Positions 55,005 through 63,823 of a DNA stretch of 64,000 nucleotides are shown here, in pieces (position 1 is the first letter of the stretch; every line of letters starts with the position of its first letter). Location: contig NZ_LT629758.1 of NCBI RefSeq assembly GCF_900104725.1, forward strand, positions 5,780,501 to 5,844,500, written 5' to 3'. The notes under the pieces were generated by a model that saw only the letters and a list, made by a program, of their open reading frames with translations, searched no databases and was not told the origin of the DNA. The position numbers and the translations under genes were made by a program. This DNA comes from Actinoplanes derwentensis. Its GTDB lineage: Bacteria > Actinomycetota > Actinomycetes > Mycobacteriales > Micromonosporaceae.

Positions 55005-58000
55005 TTAACGGGTTGGCGGTGACCAGGCCAGCTGCACCAGCCGGGCGCCGTGTTTGCGGGTGATCATCCAGGCTCGGCCGGGTGGGAGGGGCTGGGGTTT
55101 GACGTTGCCGAAGAGGGCGCCCTCCTCGCGCGGGCCGGACATCATGATGCCGGGGGACGCCAGTTCGCGGATGCGGCTGATGACCGGGTCGAAGAGGGCT
55201 CGGCCGGCGCCGCCGATGCGGCGGGTGATGACGACGTGCAGGCCGATGTCGCGGGCCTGTGGCAGGAATTCCAGCAGTGGGGTGAGCGGGTTGGGGCTGG
55301 CCGAGGCGATCAGGTCGAAGTCGTCGACCAGGACGTAGAGTTCCGGGCCTTTCCACCAGCTGCGGTTGTGCAGCATCTCGGGGGTCACGTCGGCGCCGGG
55401 GAGGCGTTCGCGCATGGCGACCGCCACCTGGTTGATCAGGTCGGCGGTCACCTGGTGGGAGGTGCCGTAGCCGATGGTGTGTTCGGCGGGGACGCAGCCG
55501 AGGAGGCTGCGCCGCAGGTCGACGAGGAGCAGCAGTGCTTCGGCCGGTGGGTGCGCGGCGGTGATCGAGCGGGCCAGGCTGCGCAGGAACGAGCTCTTGC
55601 CGCTCTCCACGTCGCCGAACAGGAGCGTGTGTGGTTCGGCGTCGAAGTCGAGCCAGACCGGTTGCAGGTCGACTTCGGCGATGCCGATCGGCACGACGGC
55701 GCCGCGGGCCGCCGGTAGCGCCTCGAACGGCAGCTCGGCGGGGAGCAGCCGGACCGGTGGCGCGGGAGTGGCCGTCCAGTGTTCACCGGCGTGCCGGACC
55801 AGGTCGGCGACCGCTTCGGCGAGGTCGTCGACGCGTTGTTCCCGGTCGATGCGGGGCAGGGCGGCGAGGAAGTGGTGGCCGTCGGGGGTGAGGCCGCGGC
55901 CGGGGGCGCCTTCCGGCACGTTGACCGCCTCCCGCCGGTTGATCACCGAGTCGGCGGCCTCGCCGAGGCGCAGTTCGATCCGGGTGCCGAAGACGTCGCG
56001 GATCTGGGGGCGCACGTCCATCCAGCGGCTGGTGGCGGCGAGGATGTGGATGCCGAAGCCGAGGCCGCGGTTGGCCAGTTCGTGCAGGGTGCTTTCGAGG
56101 TCCTCGAATTCGGTGCGCATCGTGGACCAGCCGTCGACGACGAGGAAGACGTCCCCGAAGACGTCGTCGGCGAACCGGCCCTGGGCGCGGGCCCGCCGGT
56201 ACGCGGCGGCGCCTTCCACGTTGTCCCGGGCGAACAGTTCCTCGCGGGCCCGCATCAGCCCGTGCAGTTCGGCGATGGTGCGGCGCACCTTGTCGACGTC
56301 GCGCCGGGTGGCCACGCTGCCGGTGTGCGGCAGGTCGGCGAGGGCGCTCAGTGGTCCGCCACCGAAGTCGAGCCCGTAGAACTGCACTTCACGCGGGGTG
56401 TGGGTGAGGGCGAGGCTGATCACCAGGGTGCGCAGCAGGTTGGATTTGCCGGACTGGGACGCCCCGACCACGATCACGTTGCCGGCCGCCCCGGCGAGGT
56501 CCAGCCACATCGGGTCGCGGCGCTGCTCGTACGGTTTGTCGATGATGCCGCCGAGCGCGTGCAGTGTCCCGAACCGGTCCGCCGCGTCGACGGTGAGGCC
56601 CCGCTCCGGCATGGTGATCACCGGCGGCAGCATCTGGCCGAGGGTGGGCGCCTTGTCCAGCGGCGGCAGCCACACCTCGTGGGCGGGCGCGCCTTTGCCT
56701 TCCATCTGCCGGACCAGCACTTCGATGAGGGTGTCGCCGACGGTGGTCTCCTCTTCCGGCTGCACGTCCGGAGAAGGAGCGTCCTCGCGCAGCGGCGCCA
56801 CGTAGAAGGTGGAGAAGTCGCGGATCGGGTTGCCGCCCCGGCCTCCGGCACCGGGGGTGGCCCCGTCGCGCCGGACCGACCCGGAGACGTAGGCGGCTTT
56901 CAGCCGGATCAGGCCTTCGGTGCCGGTCCGCAGATAGCCGTGCCCGGGTGATCGGGGCAGCTCGTAGGCGTCCGGCACGCCGAGCACCGCCCGGGACTCC
57001 ATCGACGAGAAGGTCCGCAGGCCGACCCGGTAGGACAGGTGTGATTCGAGCCCGCGCAGCCGCCCTTCCTCCAGTTTCTGGGAGGCCAGCAGCAGGTGGA
57101 TGCCGAGGGACCGGCCGACCCGTCCGATCTGGACGAACATGTCGATGAAGTCGGGCCGGGCGCTGAGCAGTTCGGAGAACTCGTCGACGATGAAGAGCAG
57201 GCTGGGCAGCGGGGCGAGCGGCACCCCGGCCGAACGGGCCCGCTCGTAGTCCCGCTGGGAGGCGTAGTTGCCGGCTTTGCGCAGCAGCTCCTGCCGCCGG
57301 GTCAGTTCGCCCTGGATGGCGCCGAGCATCCGGTCCACCAGGGGCAGCTCGTCCTCCAGGTTGGTGATCATCGCGGCGGTGTGCGGGAGCCGGTCCAGCG
57401 AGGCGAACGTGGCGCCGCCCTTGAAGTCGACGAGCACGAAGTTGAGGATCTCCGGGCTGTGGGTGAGGCCGAGCGCGAGCACCAGGGTGCGCAGCAGCTC
57501 GGACTTGCCGGAGCCGGTGGCGCCGACCAGCAGCCCGTGCGGGCCCATGCCGTCCTGCGCGGACTCCTTGAGGTCCAGCTCGACCGGCCGCCCGTCGGCG
57601 CCGACCCCGATCGGCACCCGCAGCCGGTCCCGGTTGGGGCGGCTGGCCCACAGCTCGTTCAGGTCGATGAGATAGGGGTCGTCCTGGTCCAGCAGCTCGG
57701 CGAGCCCGGTGTTCTGCGAGATGGCCGTGGTGTCGGCGTCGGCGACCGCGGAGAGCCGCAGCGGCGCCAGCTCGCGGGCCAGCACCTCGGCCTCGGCCAG
57801 GGTCAGCACGTCGGCCCGGCCGACCTCGGTGGGACCGTCCATCGTGGTGCCGGTGACCGTGCCGTCGGCGGCGATCTCCAGCACCACCGAGCTGTCGTCG
57901 AGCAGCCGGGGCGGCGGCACCGACAGGTCGACGATGGTGACCCCGGCGACGCCGCCCTCGGTCATCAGATGGTCGGAGCCGGCGGTCGAACCCCCGTCGA

Positions 58001-58955
58001 TGATCACCATGACGTGCGGGCCGCCGCCGGGCGTACCGGCCGGGTCGAACCGGGCCCGCTCGGCCAGCACGTCGTCGAGCATCGCCTCCAGAGCGGGCAC
58101 GCTCGGCGCGACCAGCCGCACCTGCCCGATCGCGTCGGTCTTGCCCGGGTGCTGGGCGTGCGGCAGCCATTTCACCCACTCCCAGCGGGCCCGCTCGTGG
58201 TCCGGCACGCAGACACCTATGCGCAGGTCGTCGGGGGCGTGGAAGGTGGCCATCTGGGCGATCAGGGCCCGGGTGAAGTCGTGCGAGGCCCGGTCGGCGC
58301 CGCGCACGTAGATGTGCGAGAAGTCCCGCAACGCCACCGACACCGGAAGATCGGGGACCACCGAGTACGTGTTGAGAAAGCGCCGCAACGCCATCGTGCA
58401 CAGCGGCTCCAGTTCGTCGACCGCCCGCGTCTGCGGCGGGACGAGCCGGGTGGCGACCTCCTGTGGGCCGACCGCGATCCGGACCACGGTGAAGTCGGCG
58501 TCCCCCCGGCGGCGCTCCCAGAGCCGGCCGCTGTCGGTGAACGTCCACAACGTCTCCGGGTCGGGGTTGCGGTAGTAGAGCGCCTCCCGCTGCCGGCGGA
58601 TCGTGTCGCGCACCTGGGCCCGCAGCTGGGAGAGCTGCCGCAGGTACTGCCGGCGGGACTCGATCATCTCGCGTTTGCCGGGGCCGGAGGTCTGGGTGGC
58701 CATCATGGCGATCATGCCGAGGATCGAGACCCCATACATCGCGCCGGCCACGTAGGTGATCGCACCGCCGCGCTGCGCGCCCATCATCAGGCCCATCGCG
58801 GCCGCGCCGGCACCCATCGGCAGGATCATCAGCATCCGGGTCCAGCCCTTGCCCTGCGGCGGCGGGATCTCGGGCGGCGGCTCCAGCGTCACCTCGCCGG
58901 ACGGCATCACGGGCGCGGGCCTGCGCGGCGGCCGTTTGATGATCGACACTGTCAC
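55005..58955 (-). CDS. eccC: Type VII secretion FtsK/SpoIIIE ATPase EccC
   Basis: The 1316-residue motor of the ESX system. Two N-terminal transmembrane helices (about residues 40-85) are followed by three FtsK/SpoIIIE domains. Walker A motifs are GATGSGKSE (near 478), GASQSGKSN (near 830) and GDVESGKSS (near 1115). Walker B in domain 1 keeps Asp-Glu (FIVDEFSELL), domain 2 reads VVDGW without the Glu, and domain 3 LVDDFD. So only the first domain looks fully catalytic, as in other EccC. One polypeptide, not split into Ca and Cb. Divergent from eccD. Confidence 0.95.
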   Translation of the reverse strand: MTVSIIKRPPRRPAPVMPSGEVTLEPPPEIPPPQGKGWTRMLMILPMGAGAAAMGLMMGAQRGGAITYVAGAMYGVSILGMIAMMATQTSGPGKREMIESRRQYLRQLSQLRAQVRDTIRRQREALYYRNPDPETLWTFTDSGRLWERRRGDADFTVVRIAVGPQEVATRLVPPQTRAVDELEPLCTMALRRFLNTYSVVPDLPVSVALRDFSHIYVRGADRASHDFTRALIAQMATFHAPDDLRIGVCVPDHERARWEWVKWLPHAQHPGKTDAIGQVRLVAPSVPALEAMLDDVLAERARFDPAGTPGGGPHVMVIIDGGSTAGSDHLMTEGGVAGVTIVDLSVPPPRLLDDSSVVLEIAADGTVTGTTMDGPTEVGRADVLTLAEAEVLARELAPLRLSAVADADTTAISQNTGLAELLDQDDPYLIDLNELWASRPNRDRLRVPIGVGADGRPVELDLKESAQDGMGPHGLLVGATGSGKSELLRTLVLALGLTHSPEILNFVLVDFKGGATFASLDRLPHTAAMITNLEDELPLVDRMLGAIQGELTRRQELLRKAGNYASQRDYERARSAGVPLAPLPSLLFIVDEFSELLSARPDFIDMFVQIGRVGRSLGIHLLLASQKLEEGRLRGLESHLSYRVGLRTFSSMESRAVLGVPDAYELPRSPGHGYLRTGTEGLIRLKAAYVSGSVRRDGATPGAGGRGGNPIRDFSTFYVAPLREDAPSPDVQPEEETTVGDTLIEVLVRQMEGKGAPAHEVWLPPLDKAPTLGQMLPPVITMPERGLTVDAADRFGTLHALGGIIDKPYEQRRDPMWLDLAGAAGNVIVVGASQSGKSNLLRTLVISLALTHTPREVQFYGLDFGGGPLSALADLPHTGSVATRRDVDKVRRTIAELHGLMRAREELFARDNVEGAAAYRRARAQGRFADDVFGDVFLVVDGWSTMRTEFEDLESTLHELANRGLGFGIHILAATSRWMDVRPQIRDVFGTRIELRLGEAADSVINRREAVNVPEGAPGRGLTPDGHHFLAALPRIDREQRVDDLAEAVADLVRHAGEHWTATPAPPVRLLPAELPFEALPAARGAVVPIGIAEVDLQPVWLDFDAEPHTLLFGDVESGKSSFLRSLARSITAAHPPAEALLLLVDLRRSLLGCVPAEHTIGYGTSHQVTADLINQVAVAMRERLPGADVTPEMLHNRSWWKGPELYVLVDDFDLIASASPNPLTPLLEFLPQARDIGLHVVITRRIGGAGRALFDPVISRIRELASPGIMMSGPREEGALFGNVKPQPLPPGRAWMITRKHGARLVQLAWSPPTR

Positions 58956-59029
58956 TGAGGGCTCCCCGTTGGTGACGTAGCGACAACATCCTATCCGTGA
59001 TTTCCGAGCGCCCTGCTACGTTGTCCACT

Positions 59030-60439
59030 GTGAGCGCACCGGCGACGAGCGGGCCCTCCCTGGCCCGGGTGACCATCGCGGCCCCCACCCGCCGCCTCGA
59101 CCTCGCCCTGCCCGACAACATGCTCGTCGCCGAGCTGCTGCCACATCTGCTCCGGCATGCCGAGGGCGCGCTGGGCGAACCGTCCGAGCGTTACGGCGGC
59201 TGGGTGCTGCGCCGGGCCACCGGCACCACTCTGGACCCGGGGAAGAACCTCGCCTCGCAAGGTGTGCGCGACGGCGAACTGCTGCACCTCGATCCGGCCC
59301 GCGAGGACTGGCCGGAGCTGGCGTACGACGACGTGGTCGAAGTGATCGCCAGCGGCTCCCGGCGGGCCGGCCGATCCTGGAGCCCGGCCGCCACCCGCCG
59401 CACCGGTCTGGCCGTCACCGCCGGCGCGCTGCCGCTCGGCCTGGCCGGACTGGCCGCGACCGGCCCCGGCTGGGTGCTGCCCGCAGTGATCGCACTCGCG
59501 GTCTCGCTGGCCCTGGCGGTGCTGGGCGTCCTGCTGTCCCGGGCGTTCGGCGACGCCGGGGCGGGCGGGGTGGTCGCGGCGAGCGGCCTGCCGTACGCGT
59601 TCTTCGGCGGTGCCTGGCTACTGACCCAGCCCGGTGGCGGTTTCCTGTCGGTCGGGGCGCCCGGCCTGGTCCTGGGCTCGTCGGCGCTACTGGTGGTCAG
59701 TGTCCTCGGGCACGCCGGGGTGGCCGGGCTGACCAGACTCTTCGTCGCCGGCATCGCGGCCGCACTGACCGGGTTGCTGGCGGCGTTGCCGACCCTGGCC
59801 GGCATGTCCGCCGAGGGTGCCGCGGCGGTGGCGCTGACCGCGGCGATCGGGCTGCTGCCGGCCTATCCGGTGCTGGCCGGATGGCTCGGGCGGCTGCCGT
59901 TCCCGGACCTGCCGAGCCGGGCCGAGGAGATGCTGAAAGAGGAGAAGACACCGCGCCGGGCGGACGTCTTCGCCGCTGTGGTCCGGGCGTCCGAGGTGCT
60001 GGCCGGGTTCATCCTGTCGGCGGCGCTGTGCAGCATCGTGGCGATGGCCTGGCTGGCGCTGTCCACACCGGACGTGCCGACTGTCCTCCTGATGATCGCC
60101 GCGATCGCCGCTCTGCTGCTGCGCGCCCGGCTGCTGCCGACCCCGCAACAGCGGGTGCCGTTGCTGGTGGCCGGGCTGCTCGGCCTGGCCGGCCTGGGCG
60201 TCGGCCCGGTGGTGACCGGCGCGGTCTCCGGCGTGGTGCTGGTGGCGGTGGCGGCCGCGGTGACCGCGGTGGCCCTGCCGACCGCGCTGATCTACAGCCG
60301 CCGGGACCCGTCGCCCTATCTGGGCCGGGCCGCCGACATCCTGGACATCATCGCGATCATGGCGCTGATCCCGCTCGCGTGCGCGGTCATCGGAGTCTTC
60401 GACGACATCCGCGGACTGTTCGCGTCGATCGGCGGGTGA
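59030..60439 (+). CDS. eccD: Type VII secretion channel subunit EccD
   Basis: A 469-residue membrane protein. Residues 1-90 form the ubiquitin-like domain of EccD (VTIAAPTRRLDLALPDNM, then GKNLASQGVRDGELLHLDPA), and about 11 hydrophobic helices follow from residue 125. GTG 59030 preferred; ATG 58997 is in frame. It is followed four bases later by eccB. EccD dimers build most of the membrane pore region. Confidence 0.92.
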   Translation: MSAPATSGPSLARVTIAAPTRRLDLALPDNMLVAELLPHLLRHAEGALGEPSERYGGWVLRRATGTTLDPGKNLASQGVRDGELLHLDPAREDWPELAYDDVVEVIASGSRRAGRSWSPAATRRTGLAVTAGALPLGLAGLAATGPGWVLPAVIALAVSLALAVLGVLLSRAFGDAGAGGVVAASGLPYAFFGGAWLLTQPGGGFLSVGAPGLVLGSSALLVVSVLGHAGVAGLTRLFVAGIAAALTGLLAALPTLAGMSAEGAAAVALTAAIGLLPAYPVLAGWLGRLPFPDLPSRAEEMLKEEKTPRRADVFAAVVRASEVLAGFILSAALCSIVAMAWLALSTPDVPTVLLMIAAIAALLLRARLLPTPQQRVPLLVAGLLGLAGLGVGPVVTGAVSGVVLVAVAAAVTAVALPTALIYSRRDPSPYLGRAADILDIIAIMALIPLACAVIGVFDDIRGLFASIGG

Positions 60440-60443
60440 GGCG

Positions 60444-61808
60444 ATGACCTCACGCCGGGACCAGCTGCAGTCCTACCAGTTCATGAACCAGCGGGTGATC
60501 TCGGCGTTCGTGATGCGCGAGACCGATCCGGCCCAGTCGCCACTGCGGCGTGGCATCGGCGCCCTGTTCGGCGGTGTGATGGTCGCGATCCTGGTGGCGG
60601 CCGGTTTCGGCATCTACGGCGTGCTCACCCGCACCGGCGCCGACCAGTGGCAACAGGACGGCGCGGTGGTCGTCGAGCGGGAGACCGGCGCCGTCTTCGT
60701 CTATCTGAACAACCGGCTCAACCCGGCACTCAACTTCGCGTCGGCGAAACTGGCCGCCGGCCGCCCCGATCCACAGGTGTTCCGGATCGCCGCCAAGTCG
60801 CTGACCGGCACCCCGCGCGGCGTGACCATCGGCATCCCCGGCGCGCCCGCGTCCCTGCCCGACGCGGGACGGCAGGCCCGTCTCCCGTGGGCGATGTGCG
60901 GCGTACCCGGCAATGATCCGCAGTCGATCCTGCTGGTCGGAGCGGCCGGCCCACCCGGCACGCCGCTGGGTGATCGCGCGCTGCTGGTGACCGACCGGGA
61001 CGTGGTGCACCTGATCTGGCAGGGCCGCAAACATCCGGTGGTGGACCCGGACACGACGGTGCAGGCGCTGTTCGGCGCGGTCCAGCCCACCCGGATGGGC
61101 GTGGCCTGGCTCAACGCGCTGCCTTCCGGCGCCGACATCGCCCCGATCACCGTGAACGGCCGCGGCAACGGTTCGGACGCCGCCCGGGGCTTCGACAACG
61201 GCGACATCCTGGTGGTGCAGACCGGAAGTGGTCAGCAGTTCCACCTGATCCTCAACGACGGCCGGGCCGCGATCACCGCGCTGCAGCAGGCGGTTCTCAA
61301 CGCCGCGTTCCCGGACCAGCCGCGGCAGATCTCGGTCAACGACCTCAACGACATCCCGGAGAGCCGCGCCCTGCCACCCGCCGACCCCGCCACCCGCGGC
61401 CCCGACCGGGTCCCCGCGCTGGCGCCGCTGGGCACCGGCGAATCCACGTGCGCGGTGACGTCCGACGCGTCGAAGCCACCGGCGATCACGGTCGGCGGTT
61501 CCGCGACCGCGTTCACCGCCGCCATCCCCACCACCGGCACCGCCGACGGCGGACGCCCCTTGGCTGACGCGGTACAGGTCCCGGCCGGCCGCTTCGCCCT
61601 GGTCCGAGTCCCCGGTTCCGGCGGATTCATACTGGTCACCGACGTGGCCCTACGCCACGCCGTCCGCGACGAGGACACCGTGACCCGCCTCGGCTACCCC
61701 ACGTCCCTAGCGTTCGAGGTCCCCACCGCTTTGATCAACTCAATCCCGGCGGGGGTCACCCTGGACCCGGCGGCAGCGCTCAAACCAGCCCTTTCCGGTA
61801 CGGGGTGA
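60444..61808 (+). CDS. eccB: Type VII secretion protein EccB
   Basis: A 454-residue ESX component. The N-terminal SRRDQLQSYQFMNQRVISAF is the EccB signature, one transmembrane helix covers about residues 40-62, and the periplasmic part carries repeat-domain features (VYLNNRLNPALNFASAKL, two Cys in MCGV and STCAV that may pair). ATG 60444 four bases after eccD; the two are co-transcribed. No mycP or esx genes follow. Confidence 0.94.
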   Translation: MTSRRDQLQSYQFMNQRVISAFVMRETDPAQSPLRRGIGALFGGVMVAILVAAGFGIYGVLTRTGADQWQQDGAVVVERETGAVFVYLNNRLNPALNFASAKLAAGRPDPQVFRIAAKSLTGTPRGVTIGIPGAPASLPDAGRQARLPWAMCGVPGNDPQSILLVGAAGPPGTPLGDRALLVTDRDVVHLIWQGRKHPVVDPDTTVQALFGAVQPTRMGVAWLNALPSGADIAPITVNGRGNGSDAARGFDNGDILVVQTGSGQQFHLILNDGRAAITALQQAVLNAAFPDQPRQISVNDLNDIPESRALPPADPATRGPDRVPALAPLGTGESTCAVTSDASKPPAITVGGSATAFTAAIPTTGTADGGRPLADAVQVPAGRFALVRVPGSGGFILVTDVALRHAVRDEDTVTRLGYPTSLAFEVPTALINSIPAGVTLDPAAALKPALSGTG

Positions 61809-61877
61809 ACATCTCCCACAACCGCACCGGCTCGCCTCGTCTCGACGACGCGAGGTCCGCGCGGCGCCGGGCCGCCC

Positions 61878-61909
61878 CGCGACCGCCGGGCGGAAGCGCC
61901 CGGTCACCG
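61878..61909 (+). repeat. Dispersed 32-nt element, copy 3
   Basis: CGCGACCGCCGGGC followed by ggaagcgcccggtcaccg. In this copy the centre is a perfect stem, CCGGGCG-GAAG-CGCCCGG. Compensatory changes against copy 1 suggest that the stem-loop is kept. Confidence 0.65.
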
Positions 61910-61916
61910 GAGCGCG

Positions 61917-62174
61917 TCACTGCAACGGCGGCCGGTGCGGCGGTTCGATACCCAGCCGCTCCAGTGCGGACGCCCGGATCGAGCACACCGACTCACACCC
62001 GCCGCTGCCGTCGGCCTTCTCGACCCGGCACGTGTCGATGCGAAGCTCTCCGGGCTCGAACGGATCCCAGTCGATGCCCCAGCCCCGCAGTCAAACCCGC
62101 TGAGCCCGCAGACAGCCTGAAGCGGACACGTCGCCACCGCTGACCCACAGAATCATCCACCCGGGCTCGCTCAT
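61917..62174 (-). pseudogene. Small ORF interrupted by in-frame TGA
   Basis: From ATG 62174 the frame reads MSEPGWMILWVSGGDVSAS and on to codon 27, meets TGA at 62093-62091, and continues in the same frame with a protein-like sequence (GWGIDWDPFEPGELRIDTCR, GGCESVCSIRASALERLGIE) to a stop at 61917. The downstream part has Trp, paired Cys and high third-position GC, as in real genes. It is either a nonsense-mutated gene or a shorter gene using CTG 62090. No SECIS-like element is evident. Function unknown. Confidence 0.5.
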
Positions 62175-62250
62175 TCCCGAAGAGTAGACGCCGTTCCCGT
62201 CAGTGGATATCCAGTTGCCACGACCAGACCGCCTGGACAACCATCGATCG

Positions 62251-63039
62251 ATGGAGACGATCGCCGCGATCAGCGGCTACTACGACCGGGGCGGCGAGGT
62301 GAACCGGCTGCACACCGGTCGCGGCCGGCTGGAGTTCCGGCGAACCCAGGACGTGCTCAGGCGCGTACTGCCACCCGCACCGGCCCGGGTGCTCGACGTC
62401 GGCGGCGGCGCCGGAGCGCACGCCCGCTGGCTCGCGGCCGACGGCCATCAGGTGCGGCTGGTGGACCCGATGCCGATGCACGTCCAGCATGCCGGGACGA
62501 TCGCCGGAGTGGACGCGGTCCTCGGCGACGCCCGCCGCCTCGACGAGCCGGACGCCGCCTACCAGGCCACCCTGCTGCTCGGGCCGCTGTACCACCTGCC
62601 CGACCGCCAGGACCGGGTGACCGCCCTACGCGAGGCGGCGCGGGTGACAGCCCCCGGCGGCATCGTCGCCGCGGCGACGATCAGCCGGTACGCCGGCCTG
62701 TACGACACTCTGGTCCGAGGCCGCTACCCCGACCCGGAGGTACGCCGGATCACCGACCGGGAACTCGTCACCGGCGTCCACGAGCCGGTCGGCCAGGAAC
62801 TGTTCACCCACGCGTACTTCCACCATCCCGACGAGATCGTGACCGAATTCGCCGACGCCGGCCTGACTCAGGTGACGACGTACGCCCTGGAAGGCGGAGC
62901 CTGGCTCTTCGCCGACCGAGACGGCTGGCTGGAGGACGACGACCGCACGACGGCGCTGCTGGAGGCGTTGCGCGCCACCGAGCAGGAACCAAGCCTGTTC
63001 GGCATCAGCTCCCACCTGCTGACGGTGGCCGTCGTGTAG
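62251..63039 (+). CDS. Class I SAM-dependent methyltransferase
   Basis: A 262-residue Rossmann-fold methyltransferase. Motif I is VLDVGGGAGAHARWLAADG, motif II VRLVDPMP, motif III GDARRLDEPDA and the later LLLGPLYHLPDRQDR block are like UbiE/Methyltransf_25 members. ATG 62251 (METIAAISGYYDRGGEVNRL) is preferred; GTG 62203 is in frame. Substrate unknown. Stands alone beyond the ESX locus. Confidence 0.86.
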   Translation: METIAAISGYYDRGGEVNRLHTGRGRLEFRRTQDVLRRVLPPAPARVLDVGGGAGAHARWLAADGHQVRLVDPMPMHVQHAGTIAGVDAVLGDARRLDEPDAAYQATLLLGPLYHLPDRQDRVTALREAARVTAPGGIVAAATISRYAGLYDTLVRGRYPDPEVRRITDRELVTGVHEPVGQELFTHAYFHHPDEIVTEFADAGLTQVTTYALEGGAWLFADRDGWLEDDDRTTALLEALRATEQEPSLFGISSHLLTVAVV

Positions 63040-63357
63040 CAGGCCAGAAACCTGAATGGGGCGCTTTACATTTTTGGCGAGGGGCATGCTGAAGCAAAGA
63101 TTGTAGGCACCCTGGGTGACGACTGTCATCTCCCAGGAATCGCGTCCAGCACCCGATTCTGCCCTAAGTGTTTCGATGCAATCAAAACCGTTTCTGGAAT
63201 GAGCGAAACGACGGCGGGTAGCTGGCATGAGGAGCCGCCTGGCTACACGGAGTGGCGCACTGCGGTGAACAGAAAATTTTGGGACGGAAACTAGACTTTT
63301 AGGCCTAAAACTACTTGCGACTGGGTATCCAGTGAGCAATTTTAGGTTGGACGAATT
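63040..63357. other. AT-richer intergenic stretch with dyads
   Basis: No gene is supported. The stretch is visibly richer in A and T than the rest of the window. It holds a composite hairpin at 63111-63137 (CCTGGG-TGAC / GTCA-CCCAGG), which may end the methyltransferase transcript, and a perfect palindrome TTTTAGGCCTAAAA at 63297-63310, about 50 bases before the next gene. Confidence 0.55.
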
Positions 63358-63763
63358 GTGACCTGTGAAGTATGCGGCCATCAGGCGCAAGTGTTATCGG
63401 CGAATACCGATCACCAGCCGAACGCTGTGCGGATATGCGGCTGGTGCTACGCGGTGACAGATGGACAGTGGTCGCCGGAATACGCGAGATGGGAGCAGCG
63501 ATGGGAACTGGCCGACATGGACAACGGCTGGGAGGACCAACCCCTGCACGTGTACGGCTTCTTCAACACGACACTTGTGTGGCATTTCCGGGGACAAAGT
63601 AACCACGTCACCGCACAAATGGACTCCCGAGTGGGCGAATGCTTGTCAAGCCTGCAAGGACGCCGCCGTCGCCATCGACAAGCGCTGGCCACTGGATCGA
63701 CGCGAGCCGCGTCCGATCCGGGCCGGGTTCGACCCTCTGGTGGATGACGGTCCGCCGTTCTGA
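63358..63763 (+). pseudogene. Zinc-ribbon-like protein gene with apparent frameshift
   Basis: GTG 63358 begins MTCEVCGHQAQ, with CGWC near residue 28 and a Trp-rich middle to FFNTTLVWHF (about 63587). After that the same frame becomes Arg/Ser-rich with poor third-position GC, while the +1 frame turns protein-like (KWTPEWANACQACKDAAVAI, ending LVDDGPPF at 63763). Removing one G from the GGGG at 63590-63593 fuses them into about 134 residues with three CxxC motifs. Either an indel or a sequencing error. If intact as read, the product ends at 63747. Confidence 0.55.
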
Positions 63764-63786
63764 TCGAAGTTGTGGCCGAAACGCAG

Positions 63787-63823
63787 GTTCGGGTGCCATC
63801 CGCTTGGCGGATGGCACCCGAAC
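63787..63823. terminator. Perfect 17-bp hairpin
   Basis: gttcgggtgccatccgc, a ttg loop and the exact complement. It lies 23 bases after the end of the frameshifted gene and is probably its terminator, although no T run follows. Beyond it, to base 64000, no gene is supported. Confidence 0.7.

Noticed and set aside
56389..59121. A 910-codon minus-strand frame overlapping eccC
   Set aside because: It is out of frame with the FtsK domains and consists of Arg/Gly/Ala-rich shadow sequence.
62091..62093. Selenocysteine codon in the interrupted ORF
   Set aside because: No convincing SECIS hairpin with a small GU loop follows the TGA, and no selenoprotein family is recognised. Mutation is simpler.
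62626..63390. A 254-codon minus-strand frame across the methyltransferase 3' half and the AT-rich gap
   Set aside because: Its second half is antisense to the methyltransferase, and the first half has no ribosome site or recognisable domain.
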